Positions 53,202 to 61,710 of a stretch of DNA of 64,000 nt are shown piece after piece. Below the pieces are notes generated by a model. That model searched no databases, was not told where the DNA came from, and worked only from the letters and a program-made list of their open reading frames with translations. The stretch is taken from positions 1-64,000 of the forward strand of contig JBKUYM010000004.1 in the NCBI GenBank assembly GCA_046964515.1, read 5' to 3'. Position 1 is the stretch's first letter; every line of letters begins with the position of its first letter. This DNA comes from UMGS1663 sp046964515. Its GTDB lineage: Bacteria > Bacillota > Clostridia > TANB77 > CAG-508. The translations under genes were made by a program, and so were the position numbers.

Positions 53202-53230
53202 ATTATACAAAAAAATATAAAAAAATGCAA
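53202..53230 (-). promoter_or_regulatory. Promoter predicting a leaderless rluA mRNA
   Basis: On the minus strand: TTGCAT (53230-53225), 17 bp, TATAAT (53207-53202). The transcript would begin at or next to the ATG at 53195, and no ribosome-binding site precedes it. Confidence 0.65.
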
Positions 53231-53349
53231 ATGAACTTATTTATGTAATTCTCTAACTACAATGAATAAGAGAAAAATGACAAATTTTGTTTAATATTAG
53301 ATAAAATAATGAATATGAAATATAGAAATAATAAGGGAAGAGGAGAAAA

Positions 53350-54537
53350 ATGGAAAAAGAAAAGGGAATTACAATAGTAGCATTAGTGGTAACGGTAATT
53401 ATTTTGATTATTTTAGCAGGAATTAGTTTGAATGTAACAATAGGAGAAAATGGTATTATTACTAAAACAAAACAGGCAAAACAAAATATAACTTTAGCAG
53501 GTGAAGCAGAAGCTATACAATTAAATCAATTATATTATGAATTAGAAATAGGAGGAGAACTTTCAGAAGATGAAGAAAATAGTAAGAAAGATGAAATGAT
53601 TGATTTATTACAAAAGCAAGTGGAAGAGTTACAAAAACAAATAGTAGGTTTACAAACAGAAAATACAGAATTAAATCAGCAGGTAGAGACATTAACATTC
53701 CAAATTACTGATTTGCAAAAAGAGCTACAAGATTTAAAAGTGCAAATAGCAGACAAAGATATAAAAATAACAGAATTAAAAAAGCAAGTAAGTGAAAAAG
53801 AAGCTAAAATTCAAGATTTACAAAAACAATTAAATGATTTGAATTCTTTATTATTACAAGCAAATGTCACAGCAGACAAAATATTAAGTGGGTATAAAGC
53901 CTATAGTAACGGAAAGTTATTAGTAGGTACAATGAAAAATAATGGTGCATTAAATAGTAATTTAAACTGTGGACAAAGTTATACTATTCCTGCGGGTTAT
54001 ACAAGTGGTGGAAAAGTAACAACAAATGATCTTGCTAGTCAAACGGAAGCCAATGCAATAACATCTGAAATATTAAAAGATAAAACAGCGTGGGTAAAGG
54101 GAAAGAAAATAACCGGAACAATGAATAACCAAGGAGCTATAAAACAGGAAATAAAAATAGGTGGAAGCTATAAGATTCCAGCCGGATATCATAATGGTAA
54201 TGGCACTGTAAATGTAACGCATGTTTTGAAAAGTTGGTGCCCAAATTATGGACAATGGATAAATTCTTCGTCTATGTATACAACAGATGACTATTCTGTG
54301 AATGCCACATCTTTATATGTTTTAGCAAGAGTTGAAAATGGTGGTAGTGTATCTCAAAAGGCAGCACCTAGTTGTTCTAATGGTACAGTTACACTTTTAA
54401 TTAACAATAGCAATGGTGTATTATATTATATTACAAAAACAGCAGATGCAAAGTTTACATTGACTTTAAATATTGATAGATCATATAGTAGTAATCCAAA
54501 TGCTACTTTAAAAGTTTATGGATTTGTAAATAATTAA
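53350..54537 (+). CDS. Secreted protein: pilin-like N-terminus, coiled coil and GTM-repeat domain
   Basis: This 395-residue protein has residues ~5-35 with the shared segment GITIVALVVTVIILIILAG and GENGIITKTKQAKQ. A long heptad coiled coil follows (~70-175, e.g. LQKQVEELQKQIVGLQTEN), then two repeats built on 'GYKAYSNGKLLVGTMKNNGAL' and 'KTAWVKGKKITGTMNNQGAI' with IPAGY blocks. This GTM-N-GA/IPAGY pattern is common in Firmicutes surface and phage tail-associated proteins. The C-terminal ~110 residues form a beta-rich domain. Probably a surface stalk protein with a binding head. GAGGAG precedes ATG. Confidence 0.75.
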   Translation: MEKEKGITIVALVVTVIILIILAGISLNVTIGENGIITKTKQAKQNITLAGEAEAIQLNQLYYELEIGGELSEDEENSKKDEMIDLLQKQVEELQKQIVGLQTENTELNQQVETLTFQITDLQKELQDLKVQIADKDIKITELKKQVSEKEAKIQDLQKQLNDLNSLLLQANVTADKILSGYKAYSNGKLLVGTMKNNGALNSNLNCGQSYTIPAGYTSGGKVTTNDLASQTEANAITSEILKDKTAWVKGKKITGTMNNQGAIKQEIKIGGSYKIPAGYHNGNGTVNVTHVLKSWCPNYGQWINSSSMYTTDDYSVNATSLYVLARVENGGSVSQKAAPSCSNGTVTLLINNSNGVLYYITKTADAKFTLTLNIDRSYSSNPNATLKVYGFVNN

Positions 54538-54609
54538 AAAAGTAAGTAAATAGTAACAAATGAAAGCGAAAAGTTATGTTTGCATTTTAATAGAATATTT
54601 CAAAAAACA

Positions 54610-54638
54610 TTGCATTTTTCTTTTTCTTATGATAAAAT
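54610..54638 (+). promoter_or_regulatory. Extended -10 promoter of secG
   Basis: TTGCAT (54610-54615), 17 bp, TGA-TAAAAT (54630-54638). Confidence 0.7.
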
Positions 54639-54674
54639 AACATACGTTAAGAAAAAAACTAGGAGTGTGTAAAA

Positions 54675-54923
54675 ATGGAGATTGTAAAGTACATTATATT
54701 AGGAATATATTTAATTGTTTGCATTGCTTTAATCATTGTAGCAACTATACAAACTAAAGAAAGTCAAGGAGCATCTGGAACGATTATGGGATCTTCTACT
54801 AATAATTTCTATGAAAAAAATAAAGGTAGAACAAAAGAGGGAAGATTAAAGAGAATGACAATTACTTTAAGTGTTCTATTTGGTATTTTAGCCGTAACAT
54901 TAGGTATATTGTATGTAATTTAA
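54675..54923 (+). CDS. secG: Preprotein translocase subunit SecG
   Basis: This 82-residue protein has two membrane helices (~residues 5-23 and 62-80) around a loop with TKESQGASGTIMGSS, which matches the SecG loop (Q...G...G...S). It aids SecYEG-mediated export. rnr follows, as in Bacillus and most Clostridia. Confidence 0.92.
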   Translation: MEIVKYIILGIYLIVCIALIIVATIQTKESQGASGTIMGSSTNNFYEKNKGRTKEGRLKRMTITLSVLFGILAVTLGILYVI

Positions 54924-54940
54924 AAAAATAGCACATAATG

Positions 54941-54974
54941 AAGATGTAGTGATAAAGAACTACATCTTTATTTT
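54941..54974 (+). terminator. Hairpin between secG and rnr
   Basis: AAGATGTAGT (54941-54950) pairs with ACTACATCTT (54959-54968), followed by TATTTT. A partial terminator that would reduce rnr relative to secG. Confidence 0.6.
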
Positions 54975-55013
54975 AAATTTGAGAAGAAGGATAGAAAAGA
55001 GACAGGAGAAACT

Positions 55014-57173
55014 ATGGAAGAAAAAGAAAAAATGATTTTAGAATTTATGCAAGAAGAAAATTATATACCAATGAAAGCAAAGGAAATAGCTATGCTATTG
55101 GAAGTGCCTAAAAAAGAGTATAATGATTTTATGGTTTGCTTAAGTCACTTAGAAAAGGATTTTAAAATTCAAAAAAATAAAAAAGGAAAATATAACCTAT
55201 TAGATGAAAATCAATATTTAATAGGAACATTTCATGGGAATGAAAAAGGATTTGGTTTTGTAAAATTAGAAAAAGATAAAGAGGAAAAAGGAAAGCAAAA
55301 TGAAATTTATATAGCAAAATCAAACACCCAAAAGGCATTGAATGAAGATTTGGTATTGGTAGAAATCATAGAGGAAGATAATGGACATAACAAAGAAGGA
55401 AGAGTTGTTAAAATCATCAAGCATGAAAAAAATACATTAGTAGGAATTTTTCAAGATAGTAGGAATTATGGTTTTGTTGTACCAGATGATAGAAAATTTG
55501 GAAGTGATATTTTTATTTCTAAAAAGAATTTTCATGGTGCTAAAAATAGAGATAAGGTAGTTATAGAAATAACCAAATACCCTGAAAGAGACAAAAAAGC
55601 GGAAGGAAAAATTATAGAAGTATTAGGAAAAATAGATGAAGCAGGTATGGATATGCTTTCTTTAGTAAAAGAGTATCGTCTGCCCTATGAGTTTCCAGAA
55701 GAAGTTATAAAAGAAGCAAAAGCAATACAACCTTTAATAGATAAGAAAGAAATACCACATCGTTTGGATTTAAGACAAGAAGAAATCTTTACAATTGATG
55801 GAGAAGATGCGAAAGATTTAGATGATGCTGTGTTTGTGAAGAAATTATCAAATGGAAATTACAGATTAGGTGTAGCAATTGCGGACGTTAGCCATTATGT
55901 AACAGAAAGTTCTCAATTAGATAAAGAAGCAATTCTAAGAGGGACAAGTATTTATATGTTAGACCGTGTTATTCCAATGCTTCCAAAAGAACTCTCTAAT
56001 GGTATTTGTAGTTTAAATGCAGGAGAAGATAGATTAGCTTTAGCCGTTATTATGGAGATAAACCAAGAAGGAAAAGTAATTTCGGCAGATATACAAAAAA
56101 GTGTGATTTGTGTAACAAAAAGAATGAGTTATTACCAAGTATCTACTATTTTAGAGTATTTAAAAGGAGAAAAACAGACAGAAGAACAAGTAAAATTAGC
56201 TAAAAAGTATGAAGCCTATTTTTCACATTTTAAAGCTATGGAAGAATTAGCCTATATTTTAAAGAAAAGAAGAGAGAAACAAGGTAGTTTAAATTTAGAC
56301 CTTCCAGAAAGTAAAATTATATTAGATCAAAATGGATATGCTATAGATGTTAAAAAATATGATTTTACGTTTGCTAATGAAATGATAGAACAATTCATGT
56401 TAACTGCTAATGAAACAGTTGCAGAAAGATTTTATTGGTTAGAGGCACCTTTTATTTATAGAGTGCATGAGATACCAGAAGAAGATAAAGTAGAAGAATT
56501 AAATAAATTTTTATATAATTTTGGTTATAAAATCAAGGGAAGTAAAGAGAATATTCATCCAAAGGCTTTTGCAGAAGTATTAGAAGCAATAAAAGGAAAA
56601 GAAGAAGAAAGAGTGGTTTCTAACTTAATTTTAAGGACTTTAAAGGTAGCTAGGTATGAGAGTCAAAATAAAGGACATTTTGGAATAGCAAGTCAATATT
56701 ATTGCCATTTTACTTCTCCTATACGTAGATATCCAGATTTATTTATTCATAGAATCATAACTACGTATTTAGAAAAAGATTATCAGGTAAAAGAAGAATG
56801 GAAGGAAGGTTATGAGGAAAAAGCTACAAAATATGCGCAACAAGCTTCAAAAAGAGAAAAAATAGCTCAAAAAGTAGAAAGAGAAAGTATAAATATTAAA
56901 AAGGCAGAATATATGGAAGATAAAATAGGGAAAACATATGAAGGTATTGTTTCTTCGATTACTTCTTTTGGTATGTTTGTAGAATTAGAAAACACTGTAG
57001 AAGGATTAATTCGTTTTGATAAAATGGGAGATGAATATTTTCTATATGATGAAAATAGAAAAACTTTAACAGGAGAAAAGACAAAGAAAACTTATAAAAT
57101 AGGAGATAAAGTTTCTATTAGAGTAATAGAAGCCAACAAACAATTAAGGAGAATTGATTTTGAATTAATATAA
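55014..57173 (+). CDS. rnr: Ribonuclease R
   Basis: This 719-residue 3'-5' exoribonuclease degrades structured RNA. It has an N-terminal winged-helix-like segment, two cold-shock domains (GTFHGNEKGFGFVKLEK and the related VGIFQDSRNYGFVVP), the RNB catalytic domain with DGEDAKDLDDAV (metal-binding Asp residues) and a C-terminal S1 domain (YEGIVSSITSFGMFVELENTVEGL). The tmRNA partner gene smpB, often next in order, is not present here. Confidence 0.95.
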   Translation: MEEKEKMILEFMQEENYIPMKAKEIAMLLEVPKKEYNDFMVCLSHLEKDFKIQKNKKGKYNLLDENQYLIGTFHGNEKGFGFVKLEKDKEEKGKQNEIYIAKSNTQKALNEDLVLVEIIEEDNGHNKEGRVVKIIKHEKNTLVGIFQDSRNYGFVVPDDRKFGSDIFISKKNFHGAKNRDKVVIEITKYPERDKKAEGKIIEVLGKIDEAGMDMLSLVKEYRLPYEFPEEVIKEAKAIQPLIDKKEIPHRLDLRQEEIFTIDGEDAKDLDDAVFVKKLSNGNYRLGVAIADVSHYVTESSQLDKEAILRGTSIYMLDRVIPMLPKELSNGICSLNAGEDRLALAVIMEINQEGKVISADIQKSVICVTKRMSYYQVSTILEYLKGEKQTEEQVKLAKKYEAYFSHFKAMEELAYILKKRREKQGSLNLDLPESKIILDQNGYAIDVKKYDFTFANEMIEQFMLTANETVAERFYWLEAPFIYRVHEIPEEDKVEELNKFLYNFGYKIKGSKENIHPKAFAEVLEAIKGKEEERVVSNLILRTLKVARYESQNKGHFGIASQYYCHFTSPIRRYPDLFIHRIITTYLEKDYQVKEEWKEGYEEKATKYAQQASKREKIAQKVERESINIKKAEYMEDKIGKTYEGIVSSITSFGMFVELENTVEGLIRFDKMGDEYFLYDENRKTLTGEKTKKTYKIGDKVSIRVIEANKQLRRIDFELI

Positions 57174-57177
57174 AAGT

Positions 57178-57206
57178 AAAAATGGCAATGTGTAATTGCC
57201 ATTTTT
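57178..57206. terminator. Terminator between convergent rnr and ger operon
   Basis: AAAATGGCAAT (57179-57189) pairs with ATTGCCATTTT (57195-57205), loop GTGTA. Confidence 0.85.
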
Positions 57207-57222
57207 CTTGCTAATAAGAGGG

Positions 57223-57402
57223 TTAGTTTAACCAAACTACAATATTACTAAAAATAATAGTAAAAACTGTAAAACTGATAACAAAATAACCACCTGTTTT
57301 ATTATTTTCTTCTTTTATTTCATAAATACCATACGAAATAGTGTGTATAAGCACATAAATTGTAAACAGCAAAAATAGAATATGATAAATAAGGTTAATC
57401 AT
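57223..57402 (-). CDS. Small two-helix protein at the end of the ger operon (GerD-subunit-like)
   Basis: This 59-residue protein was found by reading the minus strand: ATG 57402 with AGAGGT about 9 bases upstream, stop at 57223. It is two hydrophobic helices (LIYHILFLLFTIYVLIHTI and a segment ending IIFSNIVVW) joined by a short acidic loop (EIKEENNK). It lies 25 bases after gerC on the same strand. Small two-helix 'D' proteins occur in many germinant-receptor operons and modulate receptor activity, so the same role is proposed here. No sequence family was confirmed. Confidence 0.6.
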   Translation of the reverse strand: MINLIYHILFLLFTIYVLIHTISYGIYEIKEENNKTGGYFVISFTVFTIIFSNIVVWLN

Positions 57403-57427
57403 GATAAGACCTCTTTCTGATTATATT

Positions 57428-58658
57428 TTAAGTTTCTGTTAGCAAGAAACCAGATTGAATATTACTATCGACTTGTACATTAAAGAAAGAATTTTCGTAA
57501 TTAGATAGCCAATCATAATTTTCAAATTCTTGAGTGGTAGCAAAGTTTATAAGTGCTTTTTTACCAAAACCATTTACATCACTTTTTAATTCTTTAGCAG
57601 TGCGATATAAATAAGCAGAAATAGAAGCTTCTAAATAATGATTTACTTGTGCAGAAATGCGATCTAATACAGCAGAATCTAAATATTTAGAATTTCTTTT
57701 CATAGAATAGATACGGCCCTTTAATTTTGTAGAAACGGTAATATAGGGAGTACCATTAATAATCTTTACCGTATTGCTGGTAGATTGATTAGGATATAAA
57801 TAAATATCTATATAAGAGTTTTCTTGTTCGGGGTCTGGAACTGTAATTAGAAATCCATTAATGTCATTACGTACAATAGAAAAACAAACCGTTTCCATGG
57901 CATTTAATTCACCAACCAAGGTATCCTCTTTAAAAATAGCAAGTCCAATATTTTCAGCACCTCTTTTTCCGGAGATACTAGTCTCATTAGATTTAATTAA
58001 GGTAGAATCTTGAGGATTACTACTGCTTGCATAAAGTTGTTCATCTGCATTTTCTATAAGACCACCTAATATAGCATTTGGTTCACAAGTATGACAAGTC
58101 ATACGATTAAAAAATTCTCCTATAGTAGAATTAGAAGTATAACCGGTGTAAAGACTAGAATTTGGAAAAATTTCATAATATTTAGTCAGTAAATTTTCTA
58201 AGCTTGGTTTAGAATTTTCAATATAGATTTTCGCTTCACACTTACTGATAATGATGTTAGTAGAAGGTCTAATTTGCACATTGTTTATTAAACTATAAAT
58301 TTCATTAGAAATACCTTGAGAGGCAATTTTTTCAGAAAATACAAGAATTTTACAATGTGATAAATTTACTTCTTTACCAATATAACTATTCATTAAATTA
58401 ATGGCTGCATCAATAGAAGCAGCTTCTACGGTATTAATAATACTAGGTGTATCTTCTGTAGAACCAGATTCTGTTACAGAAGAAGGTTTTGTAAATTGAA
58501 AGCTAATTTTTAAATTATCATTGCTTCCTTCATCTATACCGAAGAGCTACTACAAAAGCTAAGTTGTCGATAGAAAAATTAGTATAAGAAGCAGAAAAGG
58601 CAATAATAAAGACTATTATTAAGATAAGAATAAAAATTCTTTTAATAACCTTATCTAT
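57428..58658 (-). CDS. gerC: Spore germination protein GerC-like, interrupted by a +1 site (CGGU)
   Basis: A membrane-anchored subunit of the nutrient germinant receptor. The N-terminal helix (KVIKRIFILILIIVF...) is followed by SIDNLAFVVAL. The zero frame then reads CGG TAT AGA TGA; reading CGGT (58541-58538) as one codon gives the conserved GIDEG and an intact frame to the end (NLMNSYIGKEVNLSHCK, RPSTNIIISKC, and the Ger(x)C domain). The corrected length is 409. Two oddities: the usual lipobox cysteine is absent (SASYTNF), and no ATG, GTG or TTG exists in frame after the upstream TGA. The first candidate is ATA 58658 with AGGTGA 8 bases before. AUA initiation or a lost start codon are both possible. 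Confidence 0.82.
58538..58541 (-). other. Candidate CGGU quadruplet/+1 recoding site in gerC
   Basis: Zero frame CTT CGG TAT AGA TGA; restoring reading CTT CGGT ATA GAT GAA. Glycine expected in the ALGID motif. Confidence 0.6.
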
Positions 58659-59756
58659 GGCAAATCACCTGCTTTCTTTCTTTTCTTTTTTAAAACGGCA
58701 AATCCTAAAATAATAAAACAAAAAATAAAGGCAAATCCTAAAACAAGATAGGGATAAATACTTTGTTCATAATATTTAACAGCGGCATAGTCATTAGGTG
58801 CTAGGGCTATTGCTAACATAAGTAGAGAAAAAATATAAGCCATTGGTTTACTATCTTTAATATTAGAAATACGCTGAAAAGCCATCATGGAGAATTTAGA
58901 AGCAATGGTTAAATAACAAGCAAAAGCCATTATCCAAAGCAATAAGAATACAGATTCTAATCGTTGAAAGAAAGATCCGTAAATCAATATATCTAGCTAC
59001 AGAGTAAAGAGGCATAATCTCATTGGTCTGAATGAAAAAAGGAAATACAAATAAAATAATGGTCACACTTAACAAGATATAAAAAAGGGTACTAGCCATA
59101 GAGAGGAAACAGACTTTTTTAAATTTTTCGGGTTTTTTTAATAAAGGTGGTAAAAAATATAAGTAGACGATACCACCAAAAGCATATAAATTAGTAAGCC
59201 CTAGTACAAACGTATTCATAAAACCATCACCTAAGATAGGAAATATTTTTTCTGGGGTAAAACCTTTGAAGGTTACTACAAACATAAAAATAATACTAAC
59301 TAAAACAATGGGAACAATCATTAAAGTTGTTTTCAAAGTAGCATGGAAATCTAAACGGTTAGCAATTCCAATAGCCATAATAAAAAACAATAATAAAAAA
59401 GAAATATTTGTCATAGGATAGTATACAATTTTTAGAGCTTCACAAAAACTACGAAGCATCATACTAGCGGAGACCATAAAGTAAGCAATAAATAATAAAC
59501 CAAGTATTTTTTGGAAAATACCGCCTCCTAAAAAATGAGAGATATCTAATATATCTTGCCCTGGAAAATGATGCAAAAGCTTGTAAATGAGAAAAACAAT
59601 AGTAAAAACAACTAATCCAACAAATAAAATATTTAAAATGGTTGCTGATTTACTTTGGACAACAAGTTCTCTTGGTAATGACAAAATCGTATGTGCTATT
59701 ACAATTGATAAAACCAGAACAATAGCCTCCAAAGTATTAATTTTAGAATATTGCAT
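58655..59756 (-). CDS. gerB: Spore germination protein GerB-like, interrupted by a +1 site (CGGA)
   Basis: A ten-helix permease-like (APC superfamily) subunit that binds the germinant in the inner spore membrane. ATG 59756 follows gerA's stop by three bases, with AAAGGAGA inside the end of gerA. The frame runs to ...SVARYIDL, then reads CGG ATC and stops 27 codons later. Reading CGGA (58979-58976) as one codon restores GSFFQRLESVFLLLW and the last helices, to a stop at 58655. The corrected length is 366 residues, the standard GerB length. The affected residue is the glycine of the conserved 'YIslGeF' turn. No other lesion. Confidence 0.85.
58976..58979 (-). other. Candidate CGGA quadruplet/+1 recoding site in gerB
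   Basis: Zero frame GAT TTA CGG ATC; restoring reading TTA CGGA TCT TTC. Glycine expected. Confidence 0.6.
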
Positions 59757-59759
59757 AAT

Positions 59760-61452
59760 CTATAAATCTCCTTTCTTCCATTGCATACTAATTTTATTTT
59801 GTGCTTTTTCTTTTTTAGGAGCTAAGAAAGAAGCGCGGTATTCTTGTTTCCAAAGAGGAGGAATAAAGTAGCTATTACCACGACTATTAGGAACTGAAGC
59901 TGTTGGCATAGTAAAAGGTACTCCAAAAGATGTTAAATTAGAAAGCATAGTTATATAAACAAATAAACCTAAACTAATACCTAAAAATCCAGCAATAAAG
60001 CCAAGTAAAATAAAGACGAAGCGGAAAAGCCTTAAGTGAAAACCAAAAGCAAAATCCGGAATAGCAAAAGAAGCAATACCTGTAATAGCAACAATAATAA
60101 TCAGGATAGGACTAACAATATTAGCGCTAACAGCTGCCTGACCTAAAACTAATGCACCGACAATACCAATGGTAGGACCAATAGGACTAGGTACTCGCAG
60201 ACCAGCTTCTCGAATTAGCTCAAAAGAAATTTCCATGGTTAAAATTTCTAAAATTACTGGGAAAGGTACGTTTTCTCTAGAAGCTAAAATAGAAAAGAGT
60301 AATTCCGTTGGCAAAATTTCTTGATGAAAACTAGTAATAGCAATATAAAGGCCCGGCAATAGTAAGGTTAAAAAAGCAGCTAAAAAACGAAGAGCCTTTA
60401 AAAAATTAGCAAAATAAGGCTTTAAATTATTGTCTTCTGGAGAAGACATAAAATCCTTTAAAATAGAAGGCATAATAATAGAATAAGGGGTACCATTTAC
60501 AATGACAGCTACACGACCTTGCAACAAATAATTGGTAGTTTTATCAGGTCTTTCTGTTAAAAGAACTTGCGAAATACCTAAAGTATTTTCATCACAAATT
60601 AATTGTTCTAGTTGTCCAGCAGAAAGAAGAGAATCTAGTTCTAAATTATGCAAACGATATTTCACTTCATTAATTAAGTCATCATTAGCAATATCTTGCA
60701 TATAACAAACCGCGCATTTAGTTTTCGTTATTTTTCCGAATTTCTATATTCTCGATAATTAAATTTTCATTATTAATAATTCTACGAAGCAAGGAAGTAT
60801 TGGTTCTAACGTTTTCTGTAAAAGCTTCATGGGGGCCTTTAATAATTGTCTCATTTTGTGGTGTATCTACACTTCTTTGTTTAAAACCTTTGACTTCAAT
60901 ATCAAAAGCAAGAGAAAGGGTGTCTATAAAAAGAGCACAGTTACCAGAATTAACGCCATCAAATAAATCTGAAAATTCAGTAGAAGTTTTTAGGTTATTC
61001 TGAGGAAGCAAACAATTAGAAATATATTCTACAATATCAAATTTTTTTACTTTACGAACGGTAATATTATTGGTAACTGCTTCAGATATAATACGATCAG
61101 GTTCCCCTTGATACGTATTAGAAATATTTCTAAGCATTAGAGGATTTAAAATAAAATCATTAATTAATTTCGTATCAACCATACCGTCAATAAATAGTAA
61201 AAAAGCCTTATACTGCTTATTTCTGGCATATAAAGTAAACTCACGGACAATAATATCGCTATTAATCATTGTATTATATTTGGTTTTTATATAATCTAAA
61301 TTTACTTGTAAACTAGGGAAAATAGTTTTTGACATAGTAGTATCTGGTTCATAATTTTTTTCCTGTTTCAGATTAGAATTTTCTTCAGGCAAAGAAAAAT
61401 GATATTCTACTTCTGGTTTCCAAGTAAATAAATCCAGTATTTTTTTTAGCAT
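59760..61452 (-). CDS. gerA: Spore germination protein GerA-like, interrupted by a +1 site (CGGA)
   Basis: This is the large subunit of the germinant receptor. Start ATG 61452 has AAGGTGG about 11 bases upstream; a TTG at 61500 has none. The soluble N-terminal domain (~residues 1-235) includes FLLFIDGMVD and SLLRRIINNENLIIENIEI. The zero frame then reads CGG AAA and stops six codons on. Reading CGGA (60738-60735) as one codon gives the conserved link GKITKTKCAVCYM and runs through the C-terminal membrane domain (SPEDNN.KPYFANFLKALRF..., PSPIGPTIGIVGALVLGQAAV). The corrected length is 563 residues, within the GerA range. It is the first gene of the operon. Confidence 0.87.
60735..60738 (-). 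other. Candidate CGGA quadruplet/+1 recoding site in gerA
   Basis: Zero frame GAA ATT CGG AAA AAT AAC; restoring reading ATT CGGA AAA ATA ACG. Glycine expected in the 'vGK.tKT' motif. Confidence 0.6.
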
Positions 61453-61622
61453 AAGAGCATGTACCACCTTTTTAAAATTCTTTTTTACTATGTTTTCCAA
61501 ATTGTAATTTTCTATACATAAAGAGGGCGGTATTTATTTCGTTTCGTATCTAAAAATAATAAAATATTTAAAATATAAAAAAAGACTTTCCTTTTTAATA
61601 GAAAGTGTAGTACAATAAAAAC

Positions 61623-61648
61623 AAAAAGAATGGAAAACCATTCTTTTT
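61623..61648. terminator. Hairpin between the ger operon and the nucleoside kinase gene
   Basis: AAAAAGAATGG (61623-61633) pairs with CCATTCTTTTT (61638-61648). It may act as an attenuator for the gene at 61711. The stretch 61501-61622 is AT-rich; no clear sporulation sigma-factor promoter for ger could be fixed by eye. Confidence 0.6.
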
Positions 61649-61710
61649 CTATGTATTATTTTTTTTAAGAATCATAAGATTAAAAGGAAATCAATAAAGG
61701 AGACAAAAAG

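Noticed and set aside
53196..53210. TTG start of rluA at 53210
   Set aside because: It overlaps the predicted -10 box; ATG 53195 gives the normal start.
59760..60701. Second GerA part as a separate gene starting at ATG 60701
   Set aside because: No ribosome site, and the joined CGGA reading gives a continuous conserved GerA sequence before that Met.
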